Positions 8,889 through 17,187 of a DNA stretch of 64,000 nt are shown here, one piece after another. The DNA comes from Kribbella flavida DSM 17836 (GTDB lineage Bacteria; Actinomycetota; Actinomycetes; Propionibacteriales; Kribbellaceae): positions 3,844,001 to 3,908,000 of the forward strand of contig NC_013729.1 in assembly GCF_000024345.1 (NCBI RefSeq). The letters are read 5' to 3'. The translations under genes were made by a program, and so were the position numbers. A model generated the notes under the pieces. The model saw only the letters and a program-made list of their open reading frames with translations. It had not been told where the DNA came from and did not search any database. Numbering within the stretch: position 1 is the stretch's first letter; every line of letters begins with the position of its first letter.

Positions 8889-9632
8889 TCAGGCCCCCGC
8901 GTAGTACCGCTCGACCGCCTCGTGATCGATCGAGCTGTCGGGCTTGATCCCGAGTGCCTGGTAGTGCTTGGCCCGCGCGCGCATGTCGGCGAGCAGGATC
9001 GCCCGGGCGTGCACGGCGACCTCCTCGGCGACCTCGGCCGGCACCACGATGACGCCGTCGTCGTCGCAGCCGATCATGTCCCCCGGGCTGACCTGCGTCC
9101 CGCCGCACGCGATGGTGGTCTGCGTCTCCACCACCTTGATCCGGCCCGGGATGATGGTCCGGCCGCGGGCTCGCGAGCAGATCGGCGTGCGCTGCGCGAC
9201 GATCTCGGCGGTGTCGCGGCAGTACCCGTCGGTGACGATGCCGGCCGCGCCGCGGTGCACCGCGCCCATGCCGTTCTCCGACCCCCAGAAGCCGACCTCC
9301 TTGCCGCCGCCGGAGTCCATCACCACCACGTGCCCCGGCGCCAGGTCGTCGGGCAGCTTCACGTTGCCGGTCTGCTCGAACCAGATCCGGTGCGCCTCGA
9401 CGATGTCCTGGGTGCTGTCCAGCTTCCACATCGGCCGGTTCGACGGCACCGCGCGGATCGTCGCCGCCTGGCCCCAGAACTTCATGCCCAGCCACAACGG
9501 CCGCACGTCCGGCGCCATCAACCCGATGTCGAAATACCCGATGCCGTCGAGCGCGTCGGCGACGTCCACCACTCGCAGGTGCCGGTACAGGCTGGCGAGG
9601 TCGTTGGCGTCGGCTGTCTCGGTCACAGTCAT
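8889..9632 (-). CDS. RraA-family aldolase/decarboxylase (HMG/CHA aldolase-like)
   Basis: A 247-residue member of the RraA fold, which includes 4-hydroxy-4-methyl-2-oxoglutarate/4-carboxy-4-hydroxy-2-oxoadipate aldolase and oxaloacetate decarboxylase as well as the RNase E inhibitor RraA. The family signature GIVTDGYCRDTAEI, with its Arg-Asp pair, and the GCDDDGVIVVP strand are clear. In a catabolic operon the likely role is divalent-metal-dependent cleavage of a branched 2-oxo acid to pyruvate. The ATG (9630-9632) overlaps the preceding stop in an ATGA. It is about 20-40 residues longer than minimal RraA proteins, with an N-terminal extension. It is the last gene of the operon. Confidence 0.82.
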   Translation of the reverse strand: MTVTETADANDLASLYRHLRVVDVADALDGIGYFDIGLMAPDVRPLWLGMKFWGQAATIRAVPSNRPMWKLDSTQDIVEAHRIWFEQTGNVKLPDDLAPGHVVVMDSGGGKEVGFWGSENGMGAVHRGAAGIVTDGYCRDTAEIVAQRTPICSRARGRTIIPGRIKVVETQTTIACGGTQVSPGDMIGCDDDGVIVVPAEVAEEVAVHARAILLADMRARAKHYQALGIKPDSSIDHEAVERYYAGA

Positions 9633-10495
9633 CTGGAGACCTTTCCGTTGATCCGGTAGTAGTCGGCAGCCGTCCCTCCGAGGACGGCTGTGCGTTCGTC
9701 GGGGTCGTGCAGGCAGTGCTCCACGGCGGTCCGCAGGCGAGACCACGCCTCGGCGTACGAGGCGCGCAGCAGGACGACGGGCCAGTTGCTGGCGAGCATC
9801 AGCCGCCGGGCGCCGAAGCACTCGACCACCCGGTCCAGGTACCGCTCCAGGTCGGGCCACTGCCGCAGCTCGGTGAGCAGGTCGATGCCGAGCGACACCT
9901 TCATCGCCACCTGGCGGCACTCAGCCAGCTGCCGCACCTGACCGGCCCACGGCTCCCAGCCGCCGGTGTCGATCGGTGGCCGCCCGAGGTGATCGACCAC
10001 GATCCGCAGCTCCGGTACGGCGTCCGCGAGCCCGAGCACCGCCTTCGTCTGCTCAGCCGTCACCGGTACGACGTCCCAGCTGATCCCGGCCGCGGCCAGC
10101 TCCCGGAAAAGCTCGACCGCAGCAGGCTTGCTCAGCCACTCCAGCGGATCCCGGCCCACCAGGCATCGCACCCCCGAGAACCGGCCGGCGAAGCCGCCGA
10201 GATCGTCCGCCACCCGGGCGATCTCGCGGCGAGCTGTCCGCGGCTCCGCGAGTGGAAGCCAGCCGACGACCGCGCCGACGTACGGCGCCTGCGCCGCGTA
10301 CCGCAGCAGCCGGTCGTTCTCGGCCGGCTCGTCGACCGACTGGATCAGCACCGTCCGCTCCACCCCCGCGACCGCGAGCTCGGCGGCGAGGTCGTCGGGC
10401 GAGTAGTCGCGGGCGATAGCGCCGTGCCGCTCGTCGCGCCAGGGTTGTTCCTGCGCGGCGACCTGCCAGAAGTGGTGGTGCGCGTCGACGGTCAT
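9629..10495 (-). CDS. Amidohydrolase family 2 lactonase (COG3618-like)
   Basis: A 288-residue TIM-barrel hydrolase opening with the metal motif DAHHHFW (residues 3-9). It also has VVGWLPL, VDHLGRPP and LMLASNWPV segments typical of COG3618, the group that includes L-rhamnono- and L-fuconolactonases and 2-pyrone-4,6-dicarboxylate lactonase. It probably opens a lactone made by the dehydrogenase of the same operon. Both its start and stop overlap neighbours by four bases (ATGA), so it is translated in a coupled chain. The exact lactone is unknown. Confidence 0.85.
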   Translation of the reverse strand: MTVDAHHHFWQVAAQEQPWRDERHGAIARDYSPDDLAAELAVAGVERTVLIQSVDEPAENDRLLRYAAQAPYVGAVVGWLPLAEPRTARREIARVADDLGGFAGRFSGVRCLVGRDPLEWLSKPAAVELFRELAAAGISWDVVPVTAEQTKAVLGLADAVPELRIVVDHLGRPPIDTGGWEPWAGQVRQLAECRQVAMKVSLGIDLLTELRQWPDLERYLDRVVECFGARRLMLASNWPVVLLRASYAEAWSRLRTAVEHCLHDPDERTAVLGGTAADYYRINGKVSR

Positions 10496-11265
10496 CGGCC
10501 CTCCCACTCGATCGGTTCGTGCGCGAGGAACGCTTGCACCCCGGCGCGGAAGTCGCGGCTGCCGTAGACCTCGGCCAGCAGGTCGTCCGCCTCCGCGGCC
10601 GGGCCGTCGCGCAGGATCCGGCGTTCGAACTCCTTCAGCGACGCCAGCGTCAGCGGCGCGTTCGCGCAGATGACCTGCAGCAGGTCCTCGACGTGCTGGT
10701 CCAGAGCGTCCCGCGCGACCAGCTCGGTGACGAACCCCGCGGTCAGCGCTTCGGTTGCCGGTAGCAACCGGGCGGTGAGCAGCATCGCCATCGTCCGGCC
10801 CGCACCCAGCCGCTGCTGGAGCCGCGCGATGACCAACGGCGGCAGCGTGTTGCCGAGGGTGCGCGCGACGGGTGCACCGAAGACCGCGTCGGGTGTCGCG
10901 ACCACCAGGTCGCAGCAAGCCGCGAGCGCGAGACCGGCACCGACCGCCGGCCCCTCGACCACGCCGACCACCGGCACCCGGATCCGCAACAGCCCGCGCA
11001 GCACCGCCGCGATCCGTCGCTCGTACTCGACGCCCTGCTCGCCGGTCACGAAGTCCGCGAACTGCCGGATGTCGGTGCCGGCCGCGAACGCCTCGCCACC
11101 GGCTCCGCGCAGGACCACGACCCGGATGCCGGGATCAGTGGCGACCATCGGCTCGACCGCCGCCAGACCGTCGTACATCGGCCAGGTGATCGCGTTGCGG
11201 CGTTCCGGGTTCGACAGCGTCAGCCGCAGGACCGGCCCGTCGCGCTCGACGTCCAGTGAACTCAT
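10492..11265 (-). CDS. Crotonase-fold enoyl-CoA hydratase/isomerase family protein
   Basis: A 257-residue crotonase-superfamily protein. The CoA and oxyanion-hole segments are visible: AAGTDIRQFADF near residues 61-72 and GPAVGAGLALAACCDLVVA near 107-125. By eye, both catalytic Glu positions of classic enoyl-CoA hydratase appear substituted: FGAPVARTLGN has no PE pair, and the AMLLTARLL helix has no Glu. It may therefore be an isomerase, hydrolase or lyase rather than a hydratase. It follows a CoA-transferase gene in the same overlapping operon, suggesting that it acts on the CoA ester made by that enzyme. Confidence 0.85.
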   Translation of the reverse strand: MSSLDVERDGPVLRLTLSNPERRNAITWPMYDGLAAVEPMVATDPGIRVVVLRGAGGEAFAAGTDIRQFADFVTGEQGVEYERRIAAVLRGLLRIRVPVVGVVEGPAVGAGLALAACCDLVVATPDAVFGAPVARTLGNTLPPLVIARLQQRLGAGRTMAMLLTARLLPATEALTAGFVTELVARDALDQHVEDLLQVICANAPLTLASLKEFERRILRDGPAAEADDLLAEVYGSRDFRAGVQAFLAHEPIEWEGR

Positions 11266-12413
11266 TCGCCGAGCACCTCCGCGGTGTGCTCGCCCAGCAA
11301 CGGTGGATGCCGACGGATCCGCGCCGGCGTCCCACTCAGCCGGACCGCCGACCCCAGCACCCGGACCCGGCCCTCGACCGGGTGGTCGATCTCCTGGACC
11401 ATGCCGCGTGCCTTGACGTGCGGGTCGTCGTCCAGGACCTGCCGGTAGTCCTGGATCGGCCCGGCCGGTACGCCGGCCGCCAGCAACCGGGCGACCCACT
11501 CGTCGGTGGTCGCCGCGGCGAGGCGCTGCTCCAGCGCCGCGGCGAGCTCGTCGCGATGCGCCATCCGGTCGGTGTTGGTGGCGAACCGGGGATCGGCGAG
11601 CAGGTCGGCGACGTCCAGCGCCGTGCAGAGTCGTTGCCAGAGGCGCTCGTTGTTCGCCCCGAGGGTGAGATGGCCGTCCTTGGTCCGCAGCGCCTGGTAC
11701 GGCGCCGACATCCGGTTCGCCGATCCGAGCGGCTGCGGCACCTCGCCGGTCGCCCAGTACTCGGTCGACTCCCAGACCGACATCGCCAGCGCCGCCTCGA
11801 ACAACGAGGTCTCGACGCACTGGCCCGCCCCGGTGCGCTCCCGGGCGTGCACCGCCGCGACGATGCCGAAGGCACAGAACAGCCCGGCCCCGAGATCGCC
11901 GACCGGCAGCCCGGACTTCATCGGCTCACCGCCCGGGGCGCCGGTGATGCTCATCACCCCCGACATCGCCTGCGCGATCAGGTCGTAGCCCGGCCGGTCG
12001 GCGTACGGACCGGTCTGGCCGAACCCGGAGACGCTGGCGTAGATCAGCCGCGGGTTGATCGCGGCCAGCGTCTCGTAGTCCACCCCGAGGCGCTTGGTCA
12101 CGCCGGGCCGGAAGTTCTCCACCACGACGTCGGCGGTGGTGACCAGCCGGTGGAACGACGCCAGGTCGCCGGGCGCCTTGAGGTCCAGGCAGACGCTGCG
12201 CTTGTTGCGGTTCAGGGCGAGGAAGGCGCGACTGTCCTCGCCCTGCACCGCGTAGCCCCAGGACCGGCGGGTCTGGTCGCCGGCAGCCGGGTTCTCGATC
12301 TTGATCACGTCCGCGCCCAGGTCGGCCAGCAGCATCGTGCAGAACGGTCCGGCCATCACCTGGGTCAGGTCCAGCACCCGCAGACCGTCCAGCGCGCCTG
12401 GCGTCTCGGTCAT
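11262..12413 (-). CDS. CaiB/BaiF family CoA-transferase (class III)
   Basis: A 383-residue class III CoA-transferase. The N-terminus LDLTQVMAGPFCTMLLADLG and the GADVIKIENPAAGD segment are classic, and the catalytic Asp is residue 173 in LPVGDLGAG, matching Asp169 of formyl-CoA transferase. It moves CoA from a donor such as succinyl-CoA to a carboxylic acid, activating the acid for the crotonase-type enzyme encoded next. Start and stop both overlap neighbours. The acid acceptor is not predictable from sequence alone. Confidence 0.92.
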   Translation of the reverse strand: MTETPGALDGLRVLDLTQVMAGPFCTMLLADLGADVIKIENPAAGDQTRRSWGYAVQGEDSRAFLALNRNKRSVCLDLKAPGDLASFHRLVTTADVVVENFRPGVTKRLGVDYETLAAINPRLIYASVSGFGQTGPYADRPGYDLIAQAMSGVMSITGAPGGEPMKSGLPVGDLGAGLFCAFGIVAAVHARERTGAGQCVETSLFEAALAMSVWESTEYWATGEVPQPLGSANRMSAPYQALRTKDGHLTLGANNERLWQRLCTALDVADLLADPRFATNTDRMAHRDELAAALEQRLAAATTDEWVARLLAAGVPAGPIQDYRQVLDDDPHVKARGMVQEIDHPVEGRVRVLGSAVRLSGTPARIRRHPPLLGEHTAEVLGE

Positions 12414-13753
12414 CAGCCACCCAGTCCGGCGTTCGCCTCGGTGAAGAACGAGTCAGCCGCCTGCTGCACGGTCTTCTTGCCGAAGGCGATCTCCTCGTAG
12501 GCCCGGCTGAAGGCGTTCTCGAAGGTGGCCTGGTAGCCCGGCGGGTAGAGGATCGTCGGCGGCTTGTTCGCCGCGATCTTCGCGAACAGCTCCAGCTCGT
12601 GCTTCTTCAGCGCCGGCAGCTGCGGGTCGTCGATCTGGGCCTGCAGCACCTTGCGGTTGGTGGCCGCGCCGTTGTCGGACTTGAAGATCTTGCCCGCCTC
12701 CAGGTCGTTGGTGAAGAAGTCGATGAACGCCGCGGCGGTCGGCACGTTGTCGCAGTTCACCGGGATCGCGAAGCCGGAGGTGAACATCGCGTTGCCCGAG
12801 CCGCTCGGGCCGGACGGCATCGGCAGCGTGACCAGCTTCTGGCCGCCGGCCCGGCCGGCCAGCGTCGCCGAGGCCGGGGTGAGCGCGTTGCCCGGCATGC
12901 TGTCGGTCATCAGCCGGCCCTGGGCGACGAAGTTCTGCTCCGCACCCTGCGGCTCGTCGGCCTGGGCGTCGGCACTCATCGTCACGCCGGACTTGCGCAG
13001 CCGCTCCCACATCTCCCAGTACTCGATCAGCGACTCCTTGCCGAACCCGAGCTTGCCGTCGTCGGTGAACAGCTGCTTGCCGTTGGCGAGCTGGTAGGCG
13101 ATGAAGTAGTTCGGCAGCCCGCCACGGGCACCGGCCGCGAAGACACCGTCGGGCAGCTTGCCCTTGGCCGACGCGATCCAGTCCGTGTACTGCTTCCAGT
13201 CGTACTTGTCCGGCGGCAGCCCGATCCCGGCCTGCCGGGCGAGGGTCTCGTTCACGCCGACGGCGTCGTACGCCGCGCCGTACGGCAGGAAGTAGAGCTT
13301 GCCGTCCGGGCCGCGGCCGGTGTCGACGACCTCCTGGGGAATGTCGTCGACCTTGATCACGCCGGACTCGATCATCGGGTCCAGCGGCAGCAGCACCTTG
13401 CGCTTGGTGTAGTCGTTCAGCTGGCGGCCCTGCAGCTGCATCACGCAGGGCAGCGTCTTGCTGGACGCCTGGATGTTCAGCTTGTTGAAGTAGCTGCCGA
13501 AATCGGCGTTCTGCCGGTCGATGGTGACGCCGGGGTGGGCCTTGACGAACAGGTCGGCGACCGCGTTGGTCTTGGCCGCCCGGTTCGCGCCGCCCCAGAA
13601 GGTCAGCTGCAGGCTGCCGGTGACGTCGCCCTTGCCGTCCTGCCCGCCGGCCGCGCCGCCGGTCGCGCCGTTACCGACCGATGTTCCGTTGCAGCCGGCC
13701 GCCACCAGCAGGGCCGCGCACGCGAGCGCCGCGGTACCGAGTCGTCGTGTCAT
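12413..13753 (-). CDS. ABC sugar transporter, substrate-binding lipoprotein
   Basis: A 446-residue family 1 solute-binding protein. The lipobox VAAGC puts the lipid-modified Cys at residue 21, after the signal sequence MTRRLGTAALACAALLVAAG, and a Gly-rich spacer precedes the binding domain (LTFWGGANRAAKTNAVADL). It delivers substrate to the two permeases encoded just upstream. Its stop overlaps the next start in a TGATG. The CUT1-type transporter suggests that the operon's substrate is a sugar, sugar acid or glycoside. Confidence 0.92.
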   Translation of the reverse strand: MTRRLGTAALACAALLVAAGCNGTSVGNGATGGAAGGQDGKGDVTGSLQLTFWGGANRAAKTNAVADLFVKAHPGVTIDRQNADFGSYFNKLNIQASSKTLPCVMQLQGRQLNDYTKRKVLLPLDPMIESGVIKVDDIPQEVVDTGRGPDGKLYFLPYGAAYDAVGVNETLARQAGIGLPPDKYDWKQYTDWIASAKGKLPDGVFAAGARGGLPNYFIAYQLANGKQLFTDDGKLGFGKESLIEYWEMWERLRKSGVTMSADAQADEPQGAEQNFVAQGRLMTDSMPGNALTPASATLAGRAGGQKLVTLPMPSGPSGSGNAMFTSGFAIPVNCDNVPTAAAFIDFFTNDLEAGKIFKSDNGAATNRKVLQAQIDDPQLPALKKHELELFAKIAANKPPTILYPPGYQATFENAFSRAYEEIAFGKKTVQQAADSFFTEANAGLGG

Positions 13754-13767
13754 GGGTTCTCCAGAGG

Positions 13768-14649
13768 TCATTTGAGGCCGGTGGTCGCGACGCCCTCGAT
13801 CAGCAGCTTCTGCGCACCGAGGAAGAAGCCGACGATGGGGGCCAGCGCGAGGGTGGACATGGCGAACAGCGCCCCGTACGCCGACTCGCCGGTGACGTCG
13901 AGGAACGAGTTCAGGCCGAGCGAGACCGTCCACAGCTCGGGCCGGTTCAGGTACAGCAGCGGGCCGAGGAAGTCGTTCCAGCTGTTGATGAAGGTGAACA
14001 GCGCGGTGGTGCCGATGGCCGGCAGGGCCAGCGGCAGGATGATCCGGCTGAAGGTGCGCCAGTGCCCGCAGCCGTCGATCCGGGCCGCGTCGTCGAGCTC
14101 CCGCGGCAGGGTGCGGATGAACTGCACCATCAGGAAGATGAAAAACGCCTCCACACCGAGCCACTTGGGCACCACCAGCGGCAGGTAGGTGTTCATCCAG
14201 GCCAGTTCGTTGAACAGGATGTACTGCGGGACCAGGGTGACGTGGTACGGCAGCAGCATCGTTGCCAGCAGCAACCCGAACAGCACCCGCTTGAACGGGA
14301 ACTCCAGCCGGGCGAACGCGTACGCGGTCAGCGAGCAGGAGAACAGGTTGCCGGCGATCGACAGCACGGTGATCGCGACCGAGTTGAGGAAGTAGCGGGA
14401 GAAGTCGAGCTGGCCGGCGCTCCAGCCCTGTTGGTAGTTGTCCAGCGTGTAGTTCTTCGAGAACAGGCCGAGGCTGTTCATCACCTCGGCGGAGGGGCGG
14501 AACGACGCGGCGACCATCCAGACCACCGGGTAGAGCATCAGCACCAGGACGGCGATCAGGACGGCGTGCCGGATCAGGGCGAGCACCAGCGGGTTGCGGC
14601 TGCGGCGCCGGCCGAACAGCGGCCGGGCGCCGACCGTCACGGCCGTCAT
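13768..14649 (-). CDS. ABC sugar transporter permease (MalG-type)
   Basis: A 293-residue inner-membrane permease. It has an Arg-rich N-terminal arm (LFGRRRSRN), a first helix around AVLIAVLVLMLYPVVWMVAA, a periplasmic loop with SFRPSAEVMNSLGLF, and the EAA loop ELDDAARIDGCGHWRTFSRI. The ATG (14647-14649) overlaps the stop of the MalF-type gene by four bases. No ATPase gene accompanies it. Confidence 0.91.
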   Translation of the reverse strand: MTAVTVGARPLFGRRRSRNPLVLALIRHAVLIAVLVLMLYPVVWMVAASFRPSAEVMNSLGLFSKNYTLDNYQQGWSAGQLDFSRYFLNSVAITVLSIAGNLFSCSLTAYAFARLEFPFKRVLFGLLLATMLLPYHVTLVPQYILFNELAWMNTYLPLVVPKWLGVEAFFIFLMVQFIRTLPRELDDAARIDGCGHWRTFSRIILPLALPAIGTTALFTFINSWNDFLGPLLYLNRPELWTVSLGLNSFLDVTGESAYGALFAMSTLALAPIVGFFLGAQKLLIEGVATTGLK

Positions 14650-15557
14650 CGCTCGTCCCCGTAGTAGACCCACCGGCGGGCGGTGAGGAAGAGGAAGCCG
14701 GTGAAGGCGGCCAGCACGATCACCAGCACCCAGGCCATCGCGGAGGCGTAGCCCATCTTCAGCTCGGCGAAGCCCTGCTGGTACAGGTACAACGTGTAGA
14801 ACAGCGTCGAGTCGGCCGGGCCGCCGGTGCCGCGGCTGACCACGAACGCGCCGGTGAAGACCTGGAACGCGTGGATCGTGTCGAGCAGCAGGTTGAAGAA
14901 GATCAGCGGCGTCATCAGCGGCAGCGTGACGCTGAAGAACCGGCGGATCGGCCCGGCGCCGTCGACCGCGGCCGCCTCGTGCAACTCGGCCGGCACCTGG
15001 CGCAGACCGGCGAGAAAGATGATCATCGTCGCGCCGAAGGCCCACAGGTTCAGCGTCACGATCGTCCACAGCGCCGTCCCCGGGCTGCCGACCCAGCTGC
15101 CGTGGGTGATACCGAACAGGCTCAGCACCTGGTTCACCAGCCCGGTGCTGCCGAAGATCTGCCGCCACAGGACGGCGATCGCGACGCTGGCGCCCATCAG
15201 CGACGGCAGGTAGAACAGCGCGCGGTAGCCGGACAGGAACTTGATGCCTTTGTTCAGCAGCAGCGCCAGCACCATCGACACGACCAGCAGCAGCGGCACC
15301 GACACCACGACGTACACCAGCGTGACCTTGACCGAGGACAGGTAGCGCGGGTCGGCGGTGAACATCCGGCGGAAGTTGTCCAGCCCGATCCACCGCGGCG
15401 CGCTGAGCAGGTCGTAGCTGGTGAACGCCAGGTACGCCGAGTACAGCATCGGGCCGAGCGTGAGCAGCACGATCCCGATCAGCCACGGACTCAGGAACAG
15501 GTACGCCGTCAGGCCCTCCCGGCCGGTCCGCGAGCTCTTCGTGACGGCGGCGCTCAC
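14646..15557 (-). CDS. ABC sugar transporter permease (MalF-type)
   Basis: A 303-residue inner-membrane permease with six predicted helices (the first is TAYLFLSPWLIGIVLLTLGP) and the EAA loop ELHEAAAVDGAGPIRRFF. The start is a GTG that overlaps the TGA of the dehydrogenase gene. It should form a heterodimer with the MalG-type permease encoded downstream. Confidence 0.91.
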   Translation of the reverse strand: MSAAVTKSSRTGREGLTAYLFLSPWLIGIVLLTLGPMLYSAYLAFTSYDLLSAPRWIGLDNFRRMFTADPRYLSSVKVTLVYVVVSVPLLLVVSMVLALLLNKGIKFLSGYRALFYLPSLMGASVAIAVLWRQIFGSTGLVNQVLSLFGITHGSWVGSPGTALWTIVTLNLWAFGATMIIFLAGLRQVPAELHEAAAVDGAGPIRRFFSVTLPLMTPLIFFNLLLDTIHAFQVFTGAFVVSRGTGGPADSTLFYTLYLYQQGFAELKMGYASAMAWVLVIVLAAFTGFLFLTARRWVYYGDER

Positions 15558-16399
15558 GAAGCGCTGCCCTTCCGGGCGTGCGCCTCGACCTGGTCAGCCA
15601 GGTGCTGGGCGAGCAGGCCGGCCAGCGGGACCTGGACATCGGCCTCCCGGGCCGCGGCGACCACGTCCCACAGGTCCTTGCTCCACGGCCGGTTCCGGAC
15701 CGGCGTACCGGCCGTGTCGTAGGCCGCGGCCACCCGGTCGAAGAAGCCCCAGTTCCGGGAGACCCACGAATCCCCGGTGCTGGTGGCGACCGCGTCCAGC
15801 ACCGTCTGCTCCGGTACGCCGTACGCGCCGGCCAGGTCGAGCGCCTCCTGCGCCCCGGCGAGCGCCGCGAACATCATCAACTGGTTCGCCAGCTTCACCG
15901 CGGCCCCGGCGCCCGCGGGCCCGACGTGCAGCACGGTGTCCGCCACTGATTCGAGCACCGGCCGCGCCTGCTCCAGCACCTCGGCCCGGCCACCGGCCAT
16001 CACGGTCAGAGAACCGGTGAGCGCTCTCTCCGCTCCCCCGCTGACCGGTACGTCGAGCAGACCGATGCCGTGTTCCTCGGCCTGCCGGGCCAGCCGCTGC
16101 GCGGTCGCCGGCAGGACCGTGCTGTGGATCAGCACCACTGATTCCGCCGCCAGGAGCGGAAGCAGCTCGGTCAGGATCGCGGTGACCGCCTCGTCGTCCG
16201 GCACGGCCAACGCGATCACCGCGCAACCGGCCAGCTCGGCGGGTCCTTCGACGAGCTCCAGGCCCTCGCCCTTGGCCGGCTCCTGGTCGTACACCTTCAG
16301 CTGCCAGCCGTCGCGGCCCAGGGCCTCGGTCATCGGGCGGCCCAGGTTGCCCAGGCCGGCGAAGCCAACGGTGATGGTTCGATCGATGGGTGGGGCCAC
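15554..16399 (-). CDS. NAD-binding 3-hydroxyacid dehydrogenase (3-HIBADH family)
   Basis: A 281-residue beta-hydroxyacid dehydrogenase. The Rossmann motif GFAGLGNLGRPMTEAL is at about residues 12-27, the substrate-binding segment DVPVSGGAERALTGSLTVM follows, and the catalytic Lys lies in GAAVKLANQLMM near residue 170. Family members oxidise 3-hydroxyisobutyrate, tartronate semialdehyde or related hydroxyacids with NAD(P). It is the first gene of the operon, starts with GTG, and faces a divergent GntR gene across an operator. Its real substrate should be part of the pathway served by the ABC importer. Confidence 0.88.
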   Translation of the reverse strand: MAPPIDRTITVGFAGLGNLGRPMTEALGRDGWQLKVYDQEPAKGEGLELVEGPAELAGCAVIALAVPDDEAVTAILTELLPLLAAESVVLIHSTVLPATAQRLARQAEEHGIGLLDVPVSGGAERALTGSLTVMAGGRAEVLEQARPVLESVADTVLHVGPAGAGAAVKLANQLMMFAALAGAQEALDLAGAYGVPEQTVLDAVATSTGDSWVSRNWGFFDRVAAAYDTAGTPVRNRPWSKDLWDVVAAAREADVQVPLAGLLAQHLADQVEAHARKGSAS

Positions 16400-16447
16400 G
16401 AACGCCTCCAGTTCGCCCGGCGCATGCTCTGCGAGACCGTCTATGAA

Positions 16448-16463
16448 CTATTGTCTACAATAG
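16448..16463. promoter_or_regulatory. GntR/FadR-type operator
   Basis: A perfect inverted repeat, CTATTGT and ACAATAG with a two-base centre, lies between the divergent dehydrogenase and GntR genes. The core TTGT-N2-ACAA fits the TGT-N-ACA pattern bound by FadR-subfamily GntR proteins. It probably controls the whole minus-strand operon and the regulator itself. Confidence 0.7.
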
Positions 16464-16494
16464 ATAATCGACGCTGACAAGACGACGGGGAAGA

Positions 16495-17187
16495 ATGAGC
16501 CTCATGACAGAGCAGCTGCAGTCGCCGAGCCTGGTCCAGCTTGCGGCCGACGCGATCCGGCGGATGATCCTCGCGGGAGAGCTGGCCGAGGGCGAGCGGC
16601 TGATCGAGGAGCGCCTCACCGAGCAGCTCGGGATCAGCCGCCCTCCCCTGCGCGAGGCGCTGCGGGTCCTGGAGCAGGAGGGCTTGATCGTCACCCGGCC
16701 GCGGCGGGGCTCGACGGTCGCCACGCTGACCGACCAGGACGTCTTCGAGATCCTCACCCTGCGGTCGGCGCTGGAGCGGCTCGCCGTCGAGCTCGGCGTC
16801 CCGGTCCGCTCCCCCGCCCGGCTCGAGGCCGCGCGGGACGCACTGCTGGAGATGGAGCGCTGCGCCACCGCGGAGGACCGCGGCAGCCTCGTCCAGGCCG
16901 GGTACCGGTTCCACTCCTCGCTGGTCGCGCTCGCCGGGCATCGCCGGCTGGATGAGGCCTACGCATCGGTGCAGCAGCAGCTACTGCTCTGCATGGCGCG
17001 CAACCTGTACGCCCGGGAGCACTTCTACGAGGACCTCAGCGAGCACGTCGCCCGGCACCGCAAGCTGCTCGACCTGGTCGAGGCCGGCGACCCGGCTGCG
17101 GTGCTCGCCGAGTTGGCCGTGCACGGCGAGCGGTCGTTCAGCGAGATTCAGAGCAACGTCGGCAACCGCTCGGCCAGCAGTTCGTAG
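16495..17187 (+). CDS. GntR family regulator, FadR subfamily (FCD domain)
   Basis: A 230-residue repressor. The winged helix is at about residues 12-75 (AADAIRRMILAGELAEGERL, then ISRPPLREALRVLEQEG), and an all-helical FCD ligand domain fills about 85-220. FCD regulators usually bind organic or sugar acids, which fits the CoA-linked catabolic operon it faces. The ATG at 16495 follows GGGGAAG; an internal ATG at codon 4 is possible. Its 3' end overlaps the convergent aminotransferase gene by 40 bp. Confidence 0.9.
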   Translation: MSLMTEQLQSPSLVQLAADAIRRMILAGELAEGERLIEERLTEQLGISRPPLREALRVLEQEGLIVTRPRRGSTVATLTDQDVFEILTLRSALERLAVELGVPVRSPARLEAARDALLEMERCATAEDRGSLVQAGYRFHSSLVALAGHRRLDEAYASVQQQLLLCMARNLYAREHFYEDLSEHVARHRKLLDLVEAGDPAAVLAELAVHGERSFSEIQSNVGNRSASSS

